DNA of 64,000 nt from Agrococcus sediminis (GCF_007923295.1 NZ_VOIR01000012.1:124001-188000), one strand, 5' to 3'. Shown: positions 40,746 to 50,487, counted from the first letter of the stretch. Made by a program: numbers and translations. Notes: generated from the letters alone by a model not told the origin.

Positions 40746-43118
40746 TCAGAGCAGCTCGATCGGCGCGATCTTGATCAGCAGCCGCTTGCGCCCCACCTGG
40801 TCGAACTGCACCTCGGCGATGCGCTTCGCGCCCGCGCCCGAGACCGCCTGCACGCGCCCTTCACCGAAGTCCTTGTGGCGGATGCGGTCCCCGGGCGAGA
40901 GCTCGAGGGCCGAGTTGTCGCGCACCTCGGTGATGGTGTTGGCGAAGGTGCCCTTGCCCTTCGGGAGCGGCTTCGGGTCGCGGAAGCCCGTCACGAACGA
41001 CTCGCGCGGCCCGTCGCTCCAGCGCCCCACGGCGCGCTGCGCGGGCGCCGGCCGCATCGTCGTCGGCAGCGTGCGCCAGTCGACCAGCTCGGCCGGGATC
41101 TCCTCGAGGAACCGACTCGGCACCGCGGGGTTGACCTCGCCGAACTGCGCGCGCGTCATCGCGAGCGACAGGTGCAGCCGCTGCCGCGCGCGCGTGATGC
41201 CGACGTAGAACAGCCGCCGCTCCTCGGCGGGCCCGCCGGGCTCGTTCGCCGAGATGCGGTGCGGCAGCAGATCCTCCTCGACGCCGGTGATGAACACCGC
41301 GTCGAACTCGAGCCCCTTCGCCGTGTGCAGCGTCATGAGCGAGACCTGGCCGCCCGAGTCGTCGAGCTCGTCGGCGGCGGCGACGAGCGCCGTCTCGGTG
41401 AGGAAGTCGATGAGGTTGCCGCCCGGGTTCTGGCGGCGGTACTCGCGCGTCACCGCGACGAGCTCCTCGACGTTCTCGAGCCGCGCGGCGTCCTGCGGGT
41501 CGGGCGAGCGGCGCAGCTGGTCGGTGTAGCCGGAGCGGCTGAGCAGATCCCGCAGCACCTCTCCCGGGTCGGCCTCGGGCCGCTCGCTCCAGTGGTCGAG
41601 CAGCGCCGCCAGATCCTTGATGGCCGCGGCCACCTTCGGGCCGAGGGCGATCTCGTCGACGCGCCGCAGCGCATCCCGCAGCGTGATGCCGTGCTCGTCG
41701 GCGAACGCCTGCAGCGCCGCCTCGGTCGCGGGGCCGATGCCGCGCTTCGGCACGTTCATGATGCGCCGCAGGCTCAGCGGATCGGCGGGGTTCGCGACGG
41801 TGATCAGGTACGCCATCGCGTCCTTGATCTCGGCGCGCTCGTAGAACTTCGTGCCGCCGATCACCTTGTAGGGGATGGCGGTGCGGATGAGCACCTCCTC
41901 GAGCGCGCGCGTCTGGGCGTTGGTGCGGTAGAAGACGGCGATGTCGCTGTAGGCCATGCCGCCGGAGGTGAGCTCGACGATCTCGTCGGCGACGAACTGC
42001 GCCTCGTCGTGGCCCGAGTAGCCGGTGAAGCCGACGATCTTGGCCCCGTCGCCCGAATCGGTCCAGAGCCGCTTCTCGCGCCGGTCGAAGTTGTTGCCGA
42101 TGACGGCGTTGGCGGCCGAGAGGATGTTCTGCGTCGAGCGGTAGTTCTGCTCGAGCAGGATCGCGCGGGCGCCGGCGAAGTCGCGCTCGAAGTCGGTGAT
42201 GTTGCGGATGTCGGCGCCGCGGAAGGCGTAGATCGACTGGTCGGAGTCGCCCACGACGGTGAGCGAGGCGCCCGGCAGGTCGCTGCGCAGGTCGGGCAGG
42301 TCGGCGCGCGTGACGGGCTGCGTCAGCTCGCGGATGAGCGCGTACTGCGCCGCGTTGGTGTCTTGGTACTCGTCGACGAGGATGTGCCGGAAGCGCTTGC
42401 GGTACTGGGCGGCGACGTGCGGGAACGCGCGGAAGAGGAAGACCGTCTGCGAGATGAGGTCGTCGAAGTCGAAGGCGTTGGCCCGCCGCAGCTCGCGGTC
42501 GTAGTCGCGCCAGAGCTCGAGGAACGCCTGGTCGAGCGGGTTCTCGAGGTTGGCCGTGCGCGCCCACGAGTCGACGTCGTGCAGCTCGTTCTTGGCCTTC
42601 GAGATGCGCGCCGAGACGCCGCCGGGCGTGAGGCCCTGGATGTCGGCGCCGCGCTCCTTGATGAGCCGCTTGATCAGCGCCCGCACGTCGCCCGAGTCGT
42701 AGATCGTGAACGACTGCTTGAAGCCGAACTCCTCGGCCTCGCGGCGCAGGATGCGCACGCACGCGGAGTGGAACGTGCGGATCCACATGCCGCTCGCCTC
42801 CTCGCCGATGAGGCTGTGCACGCGCTCGCGCATCTCGGCGGCGGCCTTGTTCGTGAAGGTGATCGCGAGGATCTGGCTCGGCCACGCCTCACGGGTCGCG
42901 AGCAGGCCGGCGATGCGGTGGGTGAGCACGCGCGTCTTGCCGGAGCCGGCGCCGGCGACGATGAGGAGGGCGGGCCCGCGGTGCAGCACGGCCTCGCGCT
43001 GCGGCGGGTTCAGCCCCTCGAGCAGGTGCTCGGGCACGGCGTCGCCGCGCGGCCCGATCGGCGAGGGTCGCTGGACCGAGTCGAAGCCTTCGTCGCCCAG
43101 TCCCCAGAGATCGCTCAT
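40746..43118 (-). CDS. pcrA: ATP-dependent DNA helicase PcrA/UvrD
   Basis: 790 aa superfamily-1A helicase for excision repair and replication restart. Walker A IVAGAGSGKTRVL, motif Ia ITFTNKAAAEM, motif II VDEYQDTN, motif III VVGDSDQSIYAFRGAD, motif IV LEQNYRST, motif V LMTLHTAKGLEF, motif VI YVGITRARQRL. The C-terminal end carries the Tudor-like RNA-polymerase-binding segment (GDRIRHKDFGEGRV). Full length; no LexA box upstream. Confidence 0.95.
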   Translation of the reverse strand: MSDLWGLGDEGFDSVQRPSPIGPRGDAVPEHLLEGLNPPQREAVLHRGPALLIVAGAGSGKTRVLTHRIAGLLATREAWPSQILAITFTNKAAAEMRERVHSLIGEEASGMWIRTFHSACVRILRREAEEFGFKQSFTIYDSGDVRALIKRLIKERGADIQGLTPGGVSARISKAKNELHDVDSWARTANLENPLDQAFLELWRDYDRELRRANAFDFDDLISQTVFLFRAFPHVAAQYRKRFRHILVDEYQDTNAAQYALIRELTQPVTRADLPDLRSDLPGASLTVVGDSDQSIYAFRGADIRNITDFERDFAGARAILLEQNYRSTQNILSAANAVIGNNFDRREKRLWTDSGDGAKIVGFTGYSGHDEAQFVADEIVELTSGGMAYSDIAVFYRTNAQTRALEEVLIRTAIPYKVIGGTKFYERAEIKDAMAYLITVANPADPLSLRRIMNVPKRGIGPATEAALQAFADEHGITLRDALRRVDEIALGPKVAAAIKDLAALLDHWSERPEADPGEVLRDLLSRSGYTDQLRRSPDPQDAARLENVEELVAVTREYRRQNPGGNLIDFLTETALVAAADELDDSGGQVSLMTLHTAKGLEFDAVFITGVEEDLLPHRISANEPGGPAEERRLFYVGITRARQRLHLSLAMTRAQFGEVNPAVPSRFLEEIPAELVDWRTLPTTMRPAPAQRAVGRWSDGPRESFVTGFRDPKPLPKGKGTFANTITEVRDNSALELSPGDRIRHKDFGEGRVQAVSGAGAKRIAEVQFDQVGRKRLLIKIAPIELL

Positions 43119-43183
43119 CAGCAGACCAGTCTACGAGGGGCCGGTGACGCGCCGGGCCGGGCCGGCGTCGTCGGATGCGCCGG

Positions 43184-44158
43184 CTACGCCTCGAGGCGGC
43201 GCCAGAGGTCGGGGTGGTCGGCGAAGACCGCCTCGAGGCCGAGCGATGCGAGCATGCGCCACTCGGTCGTCCAGTCGCCCCACGCGGCCGGGTGCTCGCC
43301 GAGCCGGTGCTCGGGCTCGAGGAAGGCGTTCTCGGGCCGCAGCGTCCAGGCGATGGTGCCGAGGCCGACGGCGCGGGCGCGCTCGACGAGGTCGCTCGCG
43401 CGCAGCGCGCCGTCCGACCGGTCGAAGAGCACCGCCTTGTCGACGCTGATCGCGTCGACGCGCCGGGCGAGCTCGGCGAGCGACGCGTCGCCGCGCTGCT
43501 CGGCGTACGTGGGGGCGGATGCGCCGTCGCGGCCGACGAGGTCGGCGGCGGTGCCGCCCTCCCCCATCAGGTAGACGAGGCGCGCCTCGACGCCGCGGTC
43601 GCGCACCTCGTGCAGGACGGCCTCCTCGAACGACTCGACCGTGAGCCGCCCGTCGCCCGCCCAGTGGGTGCCGGCCACCGCATCCGCCAGCAGCGCGTCG
43701 AGCGGGAGCCCGAGCGCGGCGTGGTGGCTCGCGTGCTTGAGCTCGGCCACCACGTCGAGCCCCGTCTCGTCGGCGATCGCGAGCAGGTCGCTGAAGCGGA
43801 GCACGCCCTCGCGGCCCTCGCGCAGCGCGCCGAGCGGGCGCAGCCGCGGCAGGCGCTCCCGGGCGCGGAGCGTGGCGACCTCGGCCCAGGTGCAGTCCTC
43901 GACGAACCAGCCGGCGACCTCCTCGCCGTCGATCGTCTGCGTGCGGCGCCGGTCGGCGAGCTCCGGCCGGTCGGCGATGTCGGTGGTGGAGCCGAGCTCG
44001 CTGTCGTGCCGCACGACGAGCACGCCGTCGCGGGTGGCGACGAGGTCGGGCTCGACCGCGTCGGCGCCGAGCCGCGCGGCCAGCCGCACGGCCGTCTCGG
44101 TGTGCTCGGGCGCCCAGCCGGACGCGCCCCGGTGGGCGATGAGTCGAGTGGGCTGCAC
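43184..44158 (-). CDS. glycerophosphodiester phosphodiesterase
   Basis: 324 aa starting at GTG. GDPD motifs: IAHRGASGWAPEHTETA, AVEPDLVATRDGVLVVRHDS, VVAELKHASHHA and TIAWTLRPENAF. No signal peptide, so a cytosolic enzyme of the UgpQ class that hydrolyses glycerophosphodiesters to glycerol 3-phosphate is expected. It would feed the GlpD encoded at 54697, though not in the same operon. Confidence 0.92.
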   Translation of the reverse strand: MQPTRLIAHRGASGWAPEHTETAVRLAARLGADAVEPDLVATRDGVLVVRHDSELGSTTDIADRPELADRRRTQTIDGEEVAGWFVEDCTWAEVATLRARERLPRLRPLGALREGREGVLRFSDLLAIADETGLDVVAELKHASHHAALGLPLDALLADAVAGTHWAGDGRLTVESFEEAVLHEVRDRGVEARLVYLMGEGGTAADLVGRDGASAPTYAEQRGDASLAELARRVDAISVDKAVLFDRSDGALRASDLVERARAVGLGTIAWTLRPENAFLEPEHRLGEHPAAWGDWTTEWRMLASLGLEAVFADHPDLWRRLEA

Positions 44159-44326
44159 GGCGCCAGGCTAGGGCGCGCGGGTGAACGATCGGCGCGGTGC
44201 GGGTGAACGGCCTGCGCCTGGCGCGAACATGCCCGGATCCACAGGGAGATCTGGGCATCCGTCGCTACGCTGAACGCGTCCGCCCATGCGGCGGCAGCTC
44301 GACCTTCTCGAACAGGAGACCTTCCC

Positions 44327-45292
44327 TTGGCAGGCAACCCGGCGTTCCGCAACTCGCCCGCGTTCACCGAGAACACCCAGCGCGCCGCGCAGGCTGCTCC
44401 CGGTGGCCAGCAGGCGCCCTACGGCCAGCAGCAGTACGGCCAGCAGCCCTTCGGTCAGCAGCAGTACGGCCAGCAGCCCTACGGGCAGCCGATGCAGTAC
44501 GGCCAGGCCCCTTACGGCCAGCCCTCGCCCGACCAGCTCGACCAGCAGTTCAACCGGCCGGCGGCGTCGCCGCTCGAGACCGAGCGGCTGACCTACGAGG
44601 GCGTCATCACGAAGACCGTGGTCACGCTCGGCGTCACCGCGCTCGGCTTCATCGTGACGCTCGGCATGCTGCTGATGACGGGCACCTCGCTGCCCTTCTA
44701 CGTGCTCACGTACGGCGGCGCGCTCGTCGGCTTCGTGCTGGCGCTCGTCAACATCTTCAAGAAGGAGCCGAGCCCGGCGCTCGTGCTCGCCTACGCCGGC
44801 GCCCAGGGCCTCTTCCTCGGCGGCTTCTCGGGCCTGCTCGAGTTCGGCATGGGCCTCGACGGCATCATCTTCCAGGCGCTGCTCGCGACCGCCTGCGTGA
44901 TCGCCGCGACGCTCGCGCTCTACGCGTTCCGCATCGTGCGCACGTCGCCGCGGATGAACAAGATCTTCTTCATCGTGCTGATCGGCTACGGCCTGTTCTC
45001 GCTGGTCAACTTCGGCATGATGCTCTTCGGCGCCACGGGCGACCTCGCCTTCGGCATGCGCTCGGCGCCGAGCCCGATCTTCGGCATCCCGTGGGGCGTG
45101 CTGCTCGGCGGCCTCGCGGTGCTGCTGGGCGCCTACTCGCTCGTCATGGACTTCGAGGGCATCGAGCTGGGCGTGAAGCGCGGCGTGCACAAGAAGTACG
45201 GCTGGTCGGCGGCGTTCGGCCTGACGATGACGATCATCTGGCTCTACGTCGAGATCCTGCGCATCATCGCGATCCTCCGCGGCAACAACTAG
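44327..45292 (+). CDS. Bax inhibitor-1/YccA family membrane protein
   Basis: 321 aa starting at TTG with AACAGGAG ahead. Residues 20-70 are Gln/Tyr/Gly/Pro-rich repeats (APYGQQQYGQQPFGQ), a disordered cytosolic arm common in actinobacterial members. Seven hydrophobic spans follow, with GGALVGFVLALVNIFKK, LFLGGFSGLLEFG and a final MDFEGIELGVKRGVHKKYGW loop. Such proteins act as Ca2+-leak channels or affect membrane proteostasis in other organisms; here the role is unknown. Confidence 0.88.
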   Translation: MAGNPAFRNSPAFTENTQRAAQAAPGGQQAPYGQQQYGQQPFGQQQYGQQPYGQPMQYGQAPYGQPSPDQLDQQFNRPAASPLETERLTYEGVITKTVVTLGVTALGFIVTLGMLLMTGTSLPFYVLTYGGALVGFVLALVNIFKKEPSPALVLAYAGAQGLFLGGFSGLLEFGMGLDGIIFQALLATACVIAATLALYAFRIVRTSPRMNKIFFIVLIGYGLFSLVNFGMMLFGATGDLAFGMRSAPSPIFGIPWGVLLGGLAVLLGAYSLVMDFEGIELGVKRGVHKKYGWSAAFGLTMTIIWLYVEILRIIAILRGNN

Positions 45293-45341
45293 CGTCCGGA
45301 GCGCTCAACTTCGCGCAGCGAAGTTCAGCGCGGAGGACGCT
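45291..45341. terminator. long hairpin after the BI-1 gene
   Basis: AGCGTCC...GCGCT-C-AACTTCGC pairs with GCGAAGTT...AGCGC...GGACGCT around a 3-base loop, about 20 pairs with bulges. It begins at the stop codon. Confidence 0.8.
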
Positions 45342-45384
45342 AGATCGAGGAGCGCGCGACGAAGTCGCACGCGTATCGAGATCT
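45342..45384. repeat. intergenic palindromic repeat, family A (single copy)
   Basis: AGATCGAGGAGCGCGCGACG followed by AAGTCGCACGCGTATCGAGATCT. The ATCGAGGAGC...TATCGAGAT frame matches the family-A element, here with a different central stem (GCGCGACGAAGTCGC). Confidence 0.6.
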
Positions 45385-45395
45385 CCCGCTCCGCA

Positions 45396-45429
45396 GGAAG
45401 GGCCCCCGGCACACCCCGGGGGCCCTTCC
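45396..45429. terminator. terminator shared with the VOC gene
   Basis: GGAAGGGCCCCCGG (45396-45409) and CCGGGGGCCCTTCC (45416-45429), a perfect 14-base stem with a 6-base loop, just after the stop of the convergent gene. Confidence 0.9.
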
Positions 45430-45437
45430 TCATGCCC

Positions 45438-45836
45438 TCACTGCTCCCGCGACGACAGCACGCAGAACTCGTTCCCATCGATGTCGGCGAGCACCGTCCA
45501 CGACACGTCTGGCCCCTGGCCGACATCGATGCGACGTGCGCCGAGCCCCTCGAGCCGGGCGATCTCGGCGTCGCGGTCGTCGCTCGTGTGCGGCGCGAGA
45601 TCCATGTGGATGCGGTTCTTCGTCGCCTTCTCGTGGTCGACGCGCACGAAGACGAGCCCGGGCGGGAACTGGTGGAACGTCAGCCGCTCGCCGAGTTCCT
45701 GCGCCCACTTCGGGATCACCACCGACTCGTCGTCGGTCTCGTAGATGACGTCCCAGTCGAGCGCGTCGGCCCACCAACTGGCCAGCCGCACGACATCGGT
45801 CGTCTCGATCACGTTCGAATACCAGCGCAGCGCCAT
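45438..45836 (-). CDS. VOC-fold (glyoxalase/bleomycin-resistance-like) protein
   Basis: 132 aa: SNVIETTDVVRLASWWADAL, LVFVRVDHEKATKNRIHMDL (metal-ligand His), and C-terminal VLADIDGNEFCVL (metal-ligand Glu). One betaalphabetabetabeta pair as in the Glyoxalase-like subfamily. GAGGAGG precedes the ATG. Substrate unknown. Confidence 0.85.
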   Translation of the reverse strand: MALRWYSNVIETTDVVRLASWWADALDWDVIYETDDESVVIPKWAQELGERLTFHQFPPGLVFVRVDHEKATKNRIHMDLAPHTSDDRDAEIARLEGLGARRIDVGQGPDVSWTVLADIDGNEFCVLSSREQ

Positions 45837-45934
45837 CGCGGCCTCCTCGGAGTCGATGGGGCAACGCTACGCCCCGCCGCCCACAGCGGGGCGACGGGGC
45901 GGGGCGGGAGCGTGCGGGACGCGGAGCGGATGCC

Positions 45935-46924
45935 TCAGCTGGCGACCGGCTGGTCGTCGAGCGCGGGCGTCGTCGAGGCCGCGCCCTTCGGCGGGCGCCG
46001 CGACCAGTACGAGGCCAGCAGCGAGCCCGACACGTTGTGCCAGACGGAGAAGATGGCCGCCGGCAGCGCCGACTCGGGCGTGAAGTGGGTTCGGGCGAGT
46101 CCCGCGGCGAGGCCCGAGTTCTGCATGCCGACCTCGATCGCGACGGCGCGGCGGGCGCTCTCGTCGAGGTCCACGGCCTTCGCGGCGAGGAAGCCGAGGC
46201 CGTAGCCGATGCCGTTGTGGAGGATGACGACGAGCGCGACGAGCAGGCCGACCGAGAGGATCGTCGCGGCGGAGCCGGCGACGACCGCGAGCACGACGAG
46301 GGTGATGCCGACGACCGACACGAGCGGCAGCCACGGCAGGATGGCCCGCACGACCTTCGGCAGCAGCATCCGGAGCACGAGGCCGGCGATCACCGGCAGC
46401 AGCACGATCATGATGATCGACTGGAACAGGCCCCACGCGTCGACCGGCAGGTAGGAGCCGGCGAGCCACAGCACGAGCAGCGGCGTGAGCACCGGCGCGA
46501 GCAGCGTGGAGGCGGTCGTCATCGCCACCGAGAGCGCGGTGTCGCCCTTGGCGAGGTAGACCATCACGTTGGAGGCGGTGCCGCCGGGCGCCGAGCCGAC
46601 GAGGACGACGCCGACGAGCAGCTCGGGCGGCAGCTGGAAGGCGAGCGCGAGCGCGATCGCGGCGAGCGGCATGACGACGTACTGCGCCACGACGCCGACG
46701 GCGAAGGCCTTGGGCTTCTTGGCGATGACGGCGAAGTCGACCGGCTGCAGCGTGAGGCCCATGCCGAGCATGATGATGCCGAGCAGCGTGTTGATCCACG
46801 GCCCGATCGGCAGGAAGGCCTGCGGGACGAGGATCGCGATCGCGCCGGCGGCGAGGACGATGAGCGGGAACCAGGTGCCGGCGACGCGCCCCACGCGCTC
46901 GCCGATCGTCATGGTGCGGGACAT
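45935..46924 (-). CDS. bile acid:sodium symporter family (BASS) carrier
   Basis: 329 aa with nine to ten spans. The Na+-binding core shows LVGSAPGGTASNVMVYLAKG and AIEVGMQNSGLAAGLA, the E-x-G-x-Q-N motif of the family. Bacterial members transport organic acids such as pantoate, 2-keto acids or bile acids; substrate unknown. AGGAGG lies 6 bases ahead of the ATG. Confidence 0.9.
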   Translation of the reverse strand: MSRTMTIGERVGRVAGTWFPLIVLAAGAIAILVPQAFLPIGPWINTLLGIIMLGMGLTLQPVDFAVIAKKPKAFAVGVVAQYVVMPLAAIALALAFQLPPELLVGVVLVGSAPGGTASNVMVYLAKGDTALSVAMTTASTLLAPVLTPLLVLWLAGSYLPVDAWGLFQSIIMIVLLPVIAGLVLRMLLPKVVRAILPWLPLVSVVGITLVVLAVVAGSAATILSVGLLVALVVILHNGIGYGLGFLAAKAVDLDESARRAVAIEVGMQNSGLAAGLARTHFTPESALPAAIFSVWHNVSGSLLASYWSRRPPKGAASTTPALDDQPVAS

Positions 46925-46997
46925 GGCAGACCTCCTATGGTGCTATCAGACAGCGAACCACAGCATGCATGCCGCTCGCGCGCAGGAGGCTTCGGCG

Positions 46998-47438
46998 TCA
47001 GCGCCCGAGCTCGGTGAGCGCCTCCTCGAGCGCGACCCACGCGAGCATCGCGCACTTCACCCGCATCGGGAACCTCGCGACCCCGGCGAACGCGACCGCG
47101 TCGCCGAGCACCGCCTCGTCGGGCTCGACCGCGCCGCGCGAGCGCAGCAGCTCGCGCAGCGCCTCGATGCGCGAGCGCACGTCGGCGATCGTGAGGCCGG
47201 GCGCGAGCTCGGCGAGCACCGACGCCGACGCCTGCGAGATCGAGCAGCCCTGCCCCTCCCAGCCGAGCGCGTCGATCGCGTCGCCGTCGAGCCGCACGCG
47301 CAGCCGGATCTCGTCGCCGCACGTGGGGTTGCGCAGGAAGCGCTCGCCGTCGAACGGCTCGAGCGCGCCCTCCCCCTCGCGGCGCTTCGCGTGCTCGAGG
47401 ATGAGCTCCTGGTAGAGCCCCGCCAGCGGATCGCTCAT
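46998..47438 (-). CDS. sufU: SufU, zinc-dependent sulfurtransferase for Fe-S assembly
   Basis: 146 aa. Zn/sulfur Cys residues in NPTCGDEI, EGQGCSISQAS and FPMRVKCAMLAW, plus the 18-20 residue insertion typical of SufU over IscU. Accepts sulfur from SufS for cluster assembly on SufBCD. ATG overlaps the sufS stop (ATGA). sufBCD are not in the window. Confidence 0.94.
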   Translation of the reverse strand: MSDPLAGLYQELILEHAKRREGEGALEPFDGERFLRNPTCGDEIRLRVRLDGDAIDALGWEGQGCSISQASASVLAELAPGLTIADVRSRIEALRELLRSRGAVEPDEAVLGDAVAFAGVARFPMRVKCAMLAWVALEEALTELGR

Positions 47439-48727
47439 GCTCGCCCCGCCCCGAAGTAGCCGCGCACGGTCGAGAGCACGTCGAGGAACCGGTCGACCTC
47501 GGCCTCCGTGGTGTGGAGGTAGGTGGATGCGCGGGTCGTCGCGGCGACGCCGAGGCGGCGGTGCAGAGGCTGGGCGCAGTGGTGGCCGACGCGCGCCGCG
47601 ATGCCCGCGGCGTCGAGCACCTGGCCGACGTCGTGCGCGTGCACGCCGTCGACGACGACGCTCGCGAGCCCCGCGCGCTCGACGCCGGGCGGCGGCCCCA
47701 CGAGCCGCACGCCCTCGATCGCGACGGCACCGGCCGCGAGCCGTTCGCCGAGCGCGACCTCGTGCGCCTCGATCGCCGCCATGCCGACGCCCTCGAGGTA
47801 GTCGACCGCTGCGGCGAGGCCCACGATCGCCGACACCGGCTGCGTGCCGGCCTCGAAGCGCTGCGGCGCGGGCAGGAACTCGCGCTCGGTCATCGTCACG
47901 GTCGTGATCATCGAGCCGCCCACGCGCGCAGGCGGCAGCGCGGCGCCGAGGCGCTCGGCGAGGTAGAGCACGCCGATGCCGCCGGGGCCGAGCATCTTGT
48001 GGCCGCTGAACGCGGCGGCGTCGACGCCGAGCGCGCCGAGGTCGACCCGGCGGTGCGGCACCGACTGGCACGCGTCGAGCACGACGAGCGCGCCGACGGC
48101 GTGCGCGGCGGCGACGATCGGCTCGAGCGGCGCGATGAGGCCCGTGACGTTCGAGACGTGCGCGACCGCGACGACCCGCGTGCGCTCCGTGATGAGCGCG
48201 AGCGCCGCATCCGCCGTCCACACCCCGTCGTCGTCGACCTCCACCCAGCGCAGCCGCGCGCCGGTCTCGTCGGCGAGCCGCTGCCAGGGCAGCAGGTTGG
48301 CGTGGTGCTCGGCCTCGGTCACGAGGATCTCGTCGCCCTCGCGGAGCGCCAGGGCAGGGTCGACGTCGGCGGCGCGGTTCGCCTCGGCGAGCGACAGCGC
48401 GACCGTGTTGAGCGCGTCGGTGGCGTTCATCGCCCAGGAGATCTCGGTCGGGCGGGCGCCGACGAAGCGCGCGACGCGGTCGCGGGCCGACTCGTAGTCG
48501 TCGGTCGCGAGCGACGCGAGGGTGTGCGCGCCGCGGTGCACCGCCGCGTTGTGCCGGGTGCGGAAGGCCCACTCGGCCTCGAGCACCTGCCGCGGCTGCT
48601 GGCTCGTCGCGCCGGAGTCGAGGTAGACGAGCGGCACACCCACGGGCTGCTCGGCGAGGATCGGGAAGTCGCCGCGGAGCTGCTGGATGCGCTCCTCGGT
48701 CAGGGCGGGCTGGGTTCCGATCGTCAC
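47435..48727 (-). CDS. sufS: cysteine desulfurase SufS
   Basis: 430 aa starting at GTG. PLP-dependent: YLDSGATSQQPRQVLEA, TEAEHHANLLPWQ, schiff-base Lys in FSGHKMLGPGGIGVLY, and the active-site Cys in GHHCAQPLHRRLG. Releases sulfur from cysteine as persulfide and passes it to SufU. The N-terminal ~20 residues and the RAGLAS/VEGV spacing fit the family. Confidence 0.95.
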   Translation of the reverse strand: MTIGTQPALTEERIQQLRGDFPILAEQPVGVPLVYLDSGATSQQPRQVLEAEWAFRTRHNAAVHRGAHTLASLATDDYESARDRVARFVGARPTEISWAMNATDALNTVALSLAEANRAADVDPALALREGDEILVTEAEHHANLLPWQRLADETGARLRWVEVDDDGVWTADAALALITERTRVVAVAHVSNVTGLIAPLEPIVAAAHAVGALVVLDACQSVPHRRVDLGALGVDAAAFSGHKMLGPGGIGVLYLAERLGAALPPARVGGSMITTVTMTEREFLPAPQRFEAGTQPVSAIVGLAAAVDYLEGVGMAAIEAHEVALGERLAAGAVAIEGVRLVGPPPGVERAGLASVVVDGVHAHDVGQVLDAAGIAARVGHHCAQPLHRRLGVAATTRASTYLHTTEAEVDRFLDVLSTVRGYFGAGRA

Positions 48728-48802
48728 GCTCCCAGGGTAGTCGCCGCCGCCCCGGCCGCCGCGGGCGGGCTGGCGCGAGCGCCCCTCGGCGACGTGCCCC
48801 GC

Positions 48803-50107
48803 TCAGCGCCCTGCGGCCGCCCGCGCGAGCAGCACGGCGCGCTCGCGGGCGTTCTGCGCCCGCTCCGCCGCGAGCGCGAACGCCTCCCGTGCCTCCGCGT
48901 CGCGCCCGAGGCGCGCGAGCAGCTCGCCGCGCACCGACGGCAGCAGGTGCCCGGTCCTGAGCGCCCGCTCCCCCGCGAGCGCGTCGACGATCGCGAGCGC
49001 CGCCGCCGGCCCCTCCGTCATCGACACGGCGACGGCCCGGTTGAGGGCCACGATCGGCGACGGCGACAGCTGCAGCAGCCCGTCGTAGGCGGCGACGATG
49101 CGCGCCCAGTCGGTCGAGGCGACGTCGGATGCGACGGCGTGGCACTCGGCGATGGCCGCCTGCAGCCCGTACGGGCCGAGGCCGCGGCCGAACCCCTCCG
49201 CCCGGCGCAGCGCCGCCCGCCCGCGGCGGATCGCCGCGCGATCCCACCGGCGCCGGTCCTGGTCGGCGAGCAGCACCGGCTCGCCGTCGGCGCCCACGCG
49301 TGCCGGGAAGCGGGCGGCGGTGAGCTCGAGCAGCGCCAGCAGCGCGTGCACCTCGGGCTCCTCCGGCTGCAGCGCGGCGAGGACGCGCGCGAGCCGCACC
49401 GCCTCGCGGGCGAGGTCTGGCCGCATCCACTCGTCGCCGGCGGTCGCGGCGTGCCCCTCGGTGAAGATGAGGTAGACGACGCCGAGCACCGCCCCCAGCC
49501 GCTGCGCCCGCTCGGCGCGGGCCGGCGTCTCGAACGGCACGCACGCCTCGGCGAGCGCCTGCTTCGCGCGCACGATCCGCTGCTGGATCGTCGCCACGGG
49601 CACGAGGAAGGCGCGCGCGATCTCGGCGGTCTCGAGGCCCGCGACGACGCGCAGGGTGAGGGCGACGCGCGCCTGCGGGCTCAGCACCGGATGGCACGCG
49701 GTGAGCACGAGCCGCAGCACGTCGTCGTCGATCGCGTCCGGATCCCAGGGCACCGCATCCGCCGCCTCGTGCTCGGCGCGCTCGAGGTCGTGCGCGATCG
49801 CGGCGAGGCGCTCGTCGTAGCGCTCGCGCCGGCGCCAGTGGTCGATCGCCTTGCGCTTCGCGACGGCGGTGAGCCAGGCCGCGCCGTTCCGCGGCGCACC
49901 CTGCGCCGGCCACTGCACGAGCGCATCCGCGAGCGCCTCCTGCGCGAGGTCCTCCGCGAGCGCGAAGTCGCCCGTGAAGCGCGTGAGCGTCGCGACGATG
50001 CGCGCCGACTCGATGCGCCAGACGGCGACGACAGCGCGGCGGGCCGAGTCGTCGGCCCGCCGCGCCCGGTCGTCGCCGGTCGCCGGCTCCATCACCGGCT
50101 CCGTCAC
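48803..50107 (-). CDS. ECF42-type RNA polymerase sigma factor with C-terminal TPR-like domain
   Basis: 434 aa. Sigma-70 region 2 (LTRFTGDFALAEDLAQEALA, WLTAVAKRKAIDHWRRRER) and region 4 (LTLRVVAGLETAEIARAFLV, PVATIQQRIVRAKQALAEA), followed by a ~250-residue helical extension (DUF6596/TPR-like) that in ECF42 members is needed for activity. Start: GTG overlapping the upstream YCII stop by 4 bases; an ATG five codons in is possible. Neighbouring DGPF/YCII genes are the known ECF42 signature. No anti-sigma factor is present. Confidence 0.92.
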   Translation of the reverse strand: MTEPVMEPATGDDRARRADDSARRAVVAVWRIESARIVATLTRFTGDFALAEDLAQEALADALVQWPAQGAPRNGAAWLTAVAKRKAIDHWRRRERYDERLAAIAHDLERAEHEAADAVPWDPDAIDDDVLRLVLTACHPVLSPQARVALTLRVVAGLETAEIARAFLVPVATIQQRIVRAKQALAEACVPFETPARAERAQRLGAVLGVVYLIFTEGHAATAGDEWMRPDLAREAVRLARVLAALQPEEPEVHALLALLELTAARFPARVGADGEPVLLADQDRRRWDRAAIRRGRAALRRAEGFGRGLGPYGLQAAIAECHAVASDVASTDWARIVAAYDGLLQLSPSPIVALNRAVAVSMTEGPAAALAIVDALAGERALRTGHLLPSVRGELLARLGRDAEAREAFALAAERAQNARERAVLLARAAAGR

Positions 50108-50466
50108 CGGCGCAGGTCCTCCTCGCCGTGCACCCGCCGCAGCTCGAGCTTCGTGCCGGGCCCGAGCGGTGCCCGGCTCGCCCACTCGACCGCCGCGTCG
50201 CGCGAGGGCACGTCGATCACCCAGAAGCCGTTGCAGAGCTCCTTCGTCTCGCCGTAGGGGCCGTCGGTGACGAGCGGCGGGTCGGCCGAGAAGTCGACGA
50301 CGATGCCGGTGCCGGGGCTCGCGAGGCCCTGCGCGCTGACGAGCACGCCCGCGTCGGCCATGGCCCGGTTGTACCGGCCCATCCGCTCGAGCATCGCCTC
50401 GAAGGGCGCGTCGCGGCGCTCGACGGCCGCGGCGTCCTCGTCGCGCATGATGAGCATGAACTGCAT
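50104..50466 (-). CDS. DGPF/YCII-domain protein
   Basis: 120 aa (MQFMLIMRDEDAAAVE). YCII fold with the DGPF-type motif VTDGPYGETKELCNGFWVID. Between its paralogue and the ECF sigma gene, overlapping the latter. In ECF42 loci these proteins are regulated by, or partner, the sigma factor; biochemical role unknown. Confidence 0.9.
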   Translation of the reverse strand: MQFMLIMRDEDAAAVERRDAPFEAMLERMGRYNRAMADAGVLVSAQGLASPGTGIVVDFSADPPLVTDGPYGETKELCNGFWVIDVPSRDAAVEWASRAPLGPGTKLELRRVHGEEDLRR

Positions 50467-50487
50467 GAGCCGCTCCTCGCCCGCCGC

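Noticed and set aside
43119-43183. LexA box upstream of pcrA/uvrD
   Set aside because: No GAAC-N4-GTTC palindrome is present in the upstream region.
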